A stretch of 64,000 bases of DNA, from assembly GCA_049273695.1 (NCBI GenBank), contig JBASRE010000058.1, positions 1-64,000 on the forward strand. Reading direction: 5' to 3'. A model generated the notes under the pieces. That model was not told where the DNA came from. It saw only the letters and a program-made list of their open reading frames with translations, and did not search any database. The DNA is from UBA11740 sp049273695. Its GTDB lineage: Bacteria > Acidobacteriota > Blastocatellia > Pyrinomonadales > Pyrinomonadaceae. This document shows, one piece after another, positions 58,637-64,000 of this stretch. Each line of letters begins with the position of its first letter. Position 1 is the stretch's first letter. Made by a program: the position numbers and the translations under genes.

Positions 58637-59553
58637 TGGATGAAATCGAGATCGATGAGTCTACGTTTTCAATGCTAGCGGCGATTGTCGACGCGGACGA
58701 GAACGCTCAATCGCTTGCAAGTCTGGCCGATGTTGATCCAGAAGAGTTCCGAAAATTTCTCAGTGAGAGCGGTGAGACTGAAAACGAGGACGCCTTAGAA
58801 CTCTTGGCTGCCGCATGGAAATCTCGCATTCCTAAGCACGTTCCGTATTTGGTTGAATCCAAGGTTCGGGAGGGCACAAAGACAATCCCGCACCAAATGC
58901 AGGAGATTTGTACCAAAGCCGAAGAGCTGGCTAACGGGATTCTTCAAGGGGCCGGCTTTGACCTCCGAGCTTCCGCGGCCGAGTCTGAACAGGGCTGCTT
59001 GCTTTCAATCGACGGGACGGACAACGGGCTCCTCTTGAATCAAGGCGGCGAGTTGCTCGACGCCCTCCAGCAGATTCTCAATCAGGCTTTCGGCCGGGAT
59101 TTGCCCAAAGGCCAACGCATTGTTTGCGATGCCGATAACTATCGGGCCACACGCGAAGGCGAGCTAAAGGCTATGGCCCGTCACGCTGCCCGTCAGGTTC
59201 GCTCCACTAGTCTTTTCGCTATCGGAGATCGTGTTGACCAGATGTGCATCACTTGTGGAGAGGAGCGCGGCCATATCGTCGCGTCGATTACCAAGACGGG
59301 CAAGATTACTCGGGTTAGTTGCCCAATCTGCGGCTCGCGCGTTCCCTACAGAAGCGTAACTACGCGTCGACTCCCAAGCAAGGTAGGCACACCCTACGAT
59401 CGTGCTCGCACCTATCGCCGTGGACAAACGCTGATGCATCCGACTTTCGGCGAGGGTGAAGTAACAGCGGTTGAGTCCGAGAAGATTTATGTACTCTTTT
59501 CAGATCGTGTACGACGCCTAATTCATTCGACACCTACATTCGAACCTGAATGA
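58636..59553 (+). CDS. Jag-like KH-R3H protein with zinc ribbon and C-terminal Tudor/CarD-like domain
   Basis: 305 residues from the ATG at 58636 (RBS AAGGAG; TGATG overlap with the upstream frame). A helical N-terminus (1-90) precedes a Jag-type KH domain (about 95-160: AEELANGILQGAGFD, LLLNQGGELLDALQQ) and an R3H-like helix pair (about 162-190: DADNYRATREGELKAMARHA). A zinc ribbon uses CITC and CPIC (about 204-233), and RGQTLMHPTFGEGEV with IYVLFSD (about 262-290) resembles the Tudor-like end of UvrD/PcrA and CarD. The KH GxxG loop is degenerate (NQGG). An RNA-binding and perhaps RNA-polymerase-binding role is inferred. Confidence 0.75.
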   Translation: MDEIEIDESTFSMLAAIVDADENAQSLASLADVDPEEFRKFLSESGETENEDALELLAAAWKSRIPKHVPYLVESKVREGTKTIPHQMQEICTKAEELANGILQGAGFDLRASAAESEQGCLLSIDGTDNGLLLNQGGELLDALQQILNQAFGRDLPKGQRIVCDADNYRATREGELKAMARHAARQVRSTSLFAIGDRVDQMCITCGEERGHIVASITKTGKITRVSCPICGSRVPYRSVTTRRLPSKVGTPYDRARTYRRGQTLMHPTFGEGEVTAVESEKIYVLFSDRVRRLIHSTPTFEPE

Positions 59554-59560
59554 TTGTTTT

Positions 59561-59600
59561 CTCTTATTTAGATTGTTGTGTCGAAGAATCTGATAAAGAG
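59561..59600 (+). terminator. Possible hairpin terminator after the KH-R3H gene
   Basis: CTCTTATTTAGATT and AATCTGATAAAGAG pair at 10 of 14 positions. TTTT precedes the stem but no T-run follows on the plus strand, so this is weak. Confidence 0.3.
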
Positions 59601-59633
59601 AGCAGAGCCAAACACGTAGCGTGCGCCGTCAGA

Positions 59634-61784
59634 CTACTCATAACTCAACGCTTCAACCGCGTCCTGGCGCGCGGCGCGCAAAGCGGGATAGAGCGCGCCG
59701 ATTGAGCCGCCGATCAAACCGACGACCAGCGAAATCGCGATCCACTTTGGCTCGATGTCCACGATCAGAGACGTGGAGCGCATCACGGTCACGCGCAAAA
59801 GCATCGTGAGAACCACGCCGATGAAGACGCCGAGCACGCTGACAATAATTGCTTCCTGCTCGATGACCCAGGCGATAGAAGCTTTCGACATGCCGAGCGA
59901 TTTTAGAATGCCAATTTGCCGCGTGCGCTCAGTCACGGTCGTATACATCGCGAGCAGAATCACGAGAGTGCTGATGGTCGCCGCGACGCCAATGACGACT
60001 TTCAGAAAGATGTTCAGCGCAGGCACGCTGGACAGATAAATCTCCGGCAGGTCACGGGTGAAGATGATCTGATCGTCAGGAAACTTTTCTTTGATCCGCG
60101 CCGCTACCTGTTCCTGGAGCGCGGGATCGTTGCAGGCGATCAGAATCGCGTTGCAGCGGTTCTCGCTACCAACCTGATCCTGCATCGTCGTCAAGGGAAT
60201 CTTCAGACGCGCGCCGCCCGGCGGCTCGTAAACTCCGACGACGCGAAACGGCCGTTCGTATAAAATGATCGTCGAGCCTACCTGCACTTGATTATCGTTT
60301 TTCCACGATGGGTCGATGATGACTTCGTCGCCTTTGTCCAGCCCTCTTCCTTCACGAATCTGAAGTCCGGTAAGCGCAGCATACTCGGCGAACGGAATGC
60401 CTTCGATCAGACGCGAACCAAAGCCGCTGTCGCTGCGATCGAGGCTCTGGCCGATCGGCACCGCCGTGCGCACGCCTTCGACGCGCCGGAGCTCGTCTGC
60501 ATGAGCGACCGGGATCGTGAACGATTGCGCCCCGCTCAGTCCGAGCGTTCCGGCCGGGCGCAGAAGAATCTCGGCGCCGATCTTCGCTTCGCGCCGGCCC
60601 CGTTCACGCAAGACGCCGTGCGCCAGACCGACAGTGAACACGACCAGCAACACACCCAGCGCGATCCCCGCGATGCTGACCGCGGTGCGCGCGGGCCGAT
60701 GCGCGATGTTTGAAAGTACGAGGCTGTCGGCAAGTCTTTGCAGACGTGGACTGCGGTGCAAAAGACTCGCCCAGGCATTAGGCACGGCACGCGACGTCAG
60801 GACGAGCATGCCAATGACCGTCCAGAAAATGATTGCCGCTTTGCGCACGATGGCCAGCGCCAGGCCAATCGCCGTCGTGTAGCCGAGCGTCGCCAGGATG
60901 ATACCGTTGCCGGTTTCGTACACGCCGATCGTGCCCGGCACAAATCCAAACGCGAAGTTGATGACCTTCGTCAGCGACTCAATGATGTAAGCCGCGCCGG
61001 CGCTGGCTGAGAAGCCGAGCAGGCGCAGCGTCATGTACACCTCAACCACGCTGCTGATGTGCGCCGCGACATCGAGACCAATCATCGTCAAGAACGCCGC
61101 ACGCCGGCGCTTGAAGAAAGCGTAGATGGTCAGCTCGACCCGATAGATGTGATGACGGCGCGTACGAAGAAACTTGGGACGAAAGCCTTTGCGGCCCAGC
61201 TTGTCGATAAGCGAGGTGACCAGCGTCGCGCGACGCCGGGTTGCAAGCGCGGCGGCGATCAGGCCGAGAAATGCGATCGCCGCGATGAGGATCAAAACCT
61301 CCCGGGCGACGGGCGGCACCGCGTAGGTCAGCAGCAGCAACATCGCGCCGCCGAAAATCATCAGCACAACCGAGAGGTTGTACAAAAGGTTGTCGACCAC
61401 CAGCGCCGGCACGCCGTGCACCAACGGAACTCGCTTTCTCAGCAGCGCAATTTTCGTCGGCTCACCCAGCAAGGGACCGGCGAACGTGAGGAAGCTCATC
61501 GCTTCTCCGCCCAAACGCGCGGCGAACGCCTGCATGAAACTGAAGCGGCGATGCTCAGCCGGCACCGAAATGCGCATCGAGATTGTTCGCAGCACGTGGC
61601 GAAAACCATTGAGGGCCACGATGATGAAGAACCCAAAGCCAACCCGCTTCAACGCAGTGAAGATTGGTTGCACGCCGACGCGACGCACGACGTACCACAG
61701 CAGTAAAGCGCCGAGCACGAACGCGACCGCTTGCGCCCAGGCGATCATGCGTTTGTTTCGAGTAGATTTGGTCGAGTCAGTCAT
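59634..61784 (-). CDS. Fusion of a flippase-like (LPG-synthase TM) domain and a MacB/FtsX-type permease
   Basis: 716 residues. Residues about 1-335 form the UPF0104/lysylphosphatidylglycerol-synthase transmembrane domain with about eight TM helices (FAGPLLGEPTKIALL and FVPGTIGVYETGNGI are its typical motifs). From about 345 it is a complete MacB-type permease: NIAHRPARTAVSIAGIALGVLL, a periplasmic MacB_PCD domain (about 385-570), then FtsX TM helices (KVVIGVAATISTLVILLAMY, ERTRQIGILKSLGMSKASIAW). No ATPase is adjacent. A missed frameshift or stop is not indicated; the linker is short and in frame. Perhaps it moves lipids or lipid-linked sugars. Confidence 0.8.
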   Translation of the reverse strand: MTDSTKSTRNKRMIAWAQAVAFVLGALLLWYVVRRVGVQPIFTALKRVGFGFFIIVALNGFRHVLRTISMRISVPAEHRRFSFMQAFAARLGGEAMSFLTFAGPLLGEPTKIALLRKRVPLVHGVPALVVDNLLYNLSVVLMIFGGAMLLLLTYAVPPVAREVLILIAAIAFLGLIAAALATRRRATLVTSLIDKLGRKGFRPKFLRTRRHHIYRVELTIYAFFKRRRAAFLTMIGLDVAAHISSVVEVYMTLRLLGFSASAGAAYIIESLTKVINFAFGFVPGTIGVYETGNGIILATLGYTTAIGLALAIVRKAAIIFWTVIGMLVLTSRAVPNAWASLLHRSPRLQRLADSLVLSNIAHRPARTAVSIAGIALGVLLVVFTVGLAHGVLRERGRREAKIGAEILLRPAGTLGLSGAQSFTIPVAHADELRRVEGVRTAVPIGQSLDRSDSGFGSRLIEGIPFAEYAALTGLQIREGRGLDKGDEVIIDPSWKNDNQVQVGSTIILYERPFRVVGVYEPPGGARLKIPLTTMQDQVGSENRCNAILIACNDPALQEQVAARIKEKFPDDQIIFTRDLPEIYLSSVPALNIFLKVVIGVAATISTLVILLAMYTTVTERTRQIGILKSLGMSKASIAWVIEQEAIIVSVLGVFIGVVLTMLLRVTVMRSTSLIVDIEPKWIAISLVVGLIGGSIGALYPALRAARQDAVEALSYE

Positions 61785-61792
61785 TTTTCTGT

Positions 61793-61847
61793 GGCACAGA
61801 CTTTAGTCTGTGATTTCTACGGAGCAACACAGACTGAAGTCTGTGCC
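61793..61847. repeat. Family A palindromic element, intergenic
   Basis: GGCACAGACTTTAGTCTGTG (61793-61812) and CACAGACTGAAGTCTGTGCC (61828-61847), nearly perfect complements. Confidence 0.9.
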
Positions 61848-61860
61848 ACTCTTCGCTAAG

Positions 61861-61893
61861 CCCTCACCCCGGCCCTCTCCCAAAGGGAGAGGG
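61861..61893. repeat. REP-like CCCTCTCCC hairpin
   Basis: CCCTCTCCC-AAA-GGGAGAGGG (61873-61893) preceded by CCCTCACCCCGG; this short hairpin type recurs in many bacterial genomes. Confidence 0.7.
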
Positions 61894-61936
61894 AGATCGT
61901 TACGTGTCCAATCCTGGCAGTTACTTGCTCCACCCG

Positions 61937-64000
61937 CTACCGCAGGTGGTTCTGACCTGTTACCTCAATCACCACGCGCCCAGGAAATTTCACGAATCCG
62001 CGCTTCGATAATTCCTCACTCGGAGTGTTGTCGCTTTGCAGCCTCCCAGTCAGCGCCAGAATTGTGGGCACAACACTCAAGCTATCGTAAGGTTCGCTCA
62101 CCGCCAGTCCGCGCGGCACGCCGTCGCCGGCAAGCATGAATGTTGATTGCGTCGAAACGCGAAAGAACGATCCGTGATTACCTCCGGGATTGAAACCACG
62201 CACATCGAAATTCCAGTGGTTGTTCGCGAAAACCTGCAGGTCGGTCTCCGCCAAACGTCGCTGCCGGCGGCGCAGGCCTCGCACTAACTTTTCGTCTTCT
62301 GAGATTCCGTTCCCGTTTACGTCGGTGTTCGGCGCGACGTGTAACGTGAATTGTTCGTGCAGTCCAATCAGAGCGTTAGAGTATTGCGTCTTGTGCAGCG
62401 CGCGCAACCACTCGACGTCGGTGTGCCAATTGTTGAGCCAGGCCGCGCGATCACCGCCATTCGTCTCCAGCCGGGCATCCTCGAAGATGCGCAGCGGTAA
62501 GTCGGCCCGCCAATCAAGGCGCTCGAAACTAATGGTTCCCTGTTCGTCCTGCGTCAGGTTCGCTACGGGCAGATAGCGCAAGTGAAGTTGTCCTGTCCCT
62601 TCGCCGCGCGGCAGAATAAGCACCTGCCGATCGGGACCGCCATAGAGCCAGATTGGATCGCCATCCGGCCGCAAATCGTCAAGCAAAGATGAACTAAGCC
62701 ACTCGCGCGGAATACGCGTCGCCAGAAAATCGATTGGTTGGTTCGAGATGCCCGGCTGCACATTGTTCCGCACCGTCTGCCGCTTCAGCAGATCGAAATA
62801 ATTGATGCGCACAAAGCTTCGTTCAACGTCGAGTGAACCATCACTCTTCAACACCAGACTGTTACTCCTGAGCCCCACGACGTAGTTCTGCAAGTTGCGG
62901 ATCGAGTTCCGTCTGCCCATCGAGTTCTTGGGAATCAGTTCTTCGATTTTCAGCTTCGCCGGCACAAATGTCTCAGCATGCAGGGACAGCAATCGTCGCG
63001 TCGCGCCGACGTATGCCTCATACTTCGCCGCCATCTCAGTCCATTGCGTGACGTGGATACAAATGCGGCGCGCATTGTCGTCGCGGCCCATCTCTCGATC
63101 TTCCGCCGTGAACTTTTTCGGCTGTGACTCGCAGCGCGCGCGCTCAGCGTCAGTCGCGCGCCGCAACGCTGCCACTTCCTGATCAATTTGCGTAATCTCC
63201 TCGCCCAAAGCCGCACGATTCTGCGCAATCATGGCAAAGAATGCGTTCATCGCCGCGCGTCGCTCTTCTGTGGTGAGGTCTTTCCGCTGCAACTGCTGAA
63301 GCAGCATGTGCAGCAAGTTCAGGTCGCTGTTCCGCAAGTGCAGGCCGGCGCGTTCGTTGCCGTCGAAATCCAAAAGCACCGTCGAATAGTCAGTGCTCTG
63401 CCCTTTCAGGTAATACGTTTGTGAAGTTGTCGTCACGATTGGCGGCACAAACGGATTGATGCCTTTGATCGAGTAATCCAACAGCAGGCGACGCTTGGTA
63501 ATGACGTGATGGCCACCGCCTTCGCGCGTGCCGAGCAGCTTTACCAGATTGAATCCCTGGCTGAGCACGCGCTCGTCTGTGTTGAAGCCATGGTCTGAGA
63601 CGATAACGAAAACTGTTTCAGACGCCAGCGGACTCTTTTCAATGCCCGTCCAGATTCGCCCCAGCAGAGCATCAAATTTGCGGAGCACGGACAGATGAGA
63701 TTCGCGATCGTTCGTGTGGTGCGCCGCGTGATCGAACGACATGTCGAACAGATCGAGATAGCGCATGCGCGGATCGTTCAATGCTTCAATTAGTTCGCGT
63801 TCGTACTGGCTGAAGACTGCGTGACGCAGATCGATGCCCACGACGAACTCCTGCGCAAGCTGTACTGGGTTCTTGGAAATCTGGGCCTGCCCCGCGCGTT
63901 GCAAAGTCCCGAGTCGCGCGCCGCGACCGTAAAGCTGCGGGCCCGGGAGCCTTTGATAATTGTCGTACGCGTCCATCAACAGAGGCAGGCCGAGTAAATC
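61937..64000 (-). CDS. Alkaline-phosphatase-superfamily protein (5' end outside the window)
   Basis: At least 687 residues; the frame is still open at base 64000, so the N-terminus is missing. Metal-binding blocks of the AP/nucleotide-pyrophosphatase superfamily are present: SFDHAAHHTND, VIVSDHGFNTDE and, near the C-terminus, GGNHGSFFRVST. A long insertion between them (about 180-560) contains a helical Arg/Glu-rich stretch (IDQEVAALRRATDAERARCE) and a beta-rich region. It may hydrolyse phosphate or sulfate esters or transfer phospho-groups; the substrate is unknown. It is upstream of the flippase/permease fusion on the same strand. Confidence 0.8.
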   Translation of the reverse strand, partial: DLLGLPLLMDAYDNYQRLPGPQLYGRGARLGTLQRAGQAQISKNPVQLAQEFVVGIDLRHAVFSQYERELIEALNDPRMRYLDLFDMSFDHAAHHTNDRESHLSVLRKFDALLGRIWTGIEKSPLASETVFVIVSDHGFNTDERVLSQGFNLVKLLGTREGGGHHVITKRRLLLDYSIKGINPFVPPIVTTTSQTYYLKGQSTDYSTVLLDFDGNERAGLHLRNSDLNLLHMLLQQLQRKDLTTEERRAAMNAFFAMIAQNRAALGEEITQIDQEVAALRRATDAERARCESQPKKFTAEDREMGRDDNARRICIHVTQWTEMAAKYEAYVGATRRLLSLHAETFVPAKLKIEELIPKNSMGRRNSIRNLQNYVVGLRSNSLVLKSDGSLDVERSFVRINYFDLLKRQTVRNNVQPGISNQPIDFLATRIPREWLSSSLLDDLRPDGDPIWLYGGPDRQVLILPRGEGTGQLHLRYLPVANLTQDEQGTISFERLDWRADLPLRIFEDARLETNGGDRAAWLNNWHTDVEWLRALHKTQYSNALIGLHEQFTLHVAPNTDVNGNGISEDEKLVRGLRRRQRRLAETDLQVFANNHWNFDVRGFNPGGNHGSFFRVSTQSTFMLAGDGVPRGLAVSEPYDSLSVVPTILALTGRLQSDNTPSEELSKRGFVKFPGRVVIEVTGQNHLR

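Noticed and set aside
61861..61893. Rho-independent terminator
   Set aside because: The CCCTCTCCC hairpin has no following T-run on either strand; it fits a dispersed REP-like repeat better.

Overview
The window reads as about 64 kb of chromosome from a mid-GC, Gram-negative-type bacterium that is most likely an acidobacterium (Blastocatellia/Pyrinomonadales-like). This placement is an inference from gene content: two VPS10/sortilin-type BNR-propeller exoproteins, TonB, a split bacterial NHEJ ligase/polymerase, a PilT and minor-pilin cluster, a GcvT-H-PA-PB cluster, and unusually repeat-rich gaps. No rRNA, tRNA, CRISPR array, integrase or transposase gene was seen.

Layout. 1-3.9 kb: end of a Gly/Gln-rich protein, a ferritin-like protein and a large-subunit catalase, then a small membrane protein. 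3.9-5.2 kb: a gene-cassette-like unit, in which a small membrane-protein gene is bounded by attC-like sites and a duplicated terminal-inverted-repeat element. 5.2-18.3 kb (minus strand): a long nucleoside import and salvage cluster (BMP lipoprotein, ABC ATPase, two permeases, thymidine/pyrimidine phosphorylase, purine nucleoside phosphorylase, uridine kinase, cytidine deaminase, MTA/SAH-deaminase-like enzyme), joined to ispF, ispD and a PIN-TRAM protein. A four-helix-bundle gene interrupts it. 18.4-31.4 kb: zinc-ribbon protein, polysaccharide deacetylase, two large propeller proteins, radA, a hydrolase, an ArsC-like protein, gdh and tonB. 31.5-39.8 kb: DNA ligase, methyltransferase, LigD-type polymerase, a DUF4160/DUF2442 pair and a giant Lhr helicase. 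40-45.7 kb: small stress-type proteins, pilT and four pilin-like genes behind a good sigma-54 promoter match. 46-51 kb: glycine cleavage genes. 51-64 kb: mixed envelope and hypothetical genes, a second degenerate cassette-like stretch with a VOC protein, a KH/R3H/zinc/Tudor-like protein, a membrane fusion protein, and a truncated alkaline-phosphatase-superfamily protein.

The most unusual feature is the repeat landscape. (1) Many gaps contain tandem 7-mers (one case 8-mers), a different word at each locus, usually as two complementary arms around a loop. (2) One pair of such arms encloses an intact four-helix-bundle gene, and another pair encloses an internally deleted remnant of the same gene, suggesting a mobile element with deletion derivatives. 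(3) Two families of roughly 45-75 bp palindromic elements occur both between genes and in frame inside genes: four copies in the Lhr helicase gene and one in gcvPB, resembling the coding palindromic elements known from Rickettsia. Other repeats encode the ends of IspD, GcvPA, a methyltransferase and the amidohydrolase.

All functional calls rest on reading translated sequence by eye; no database search was run.
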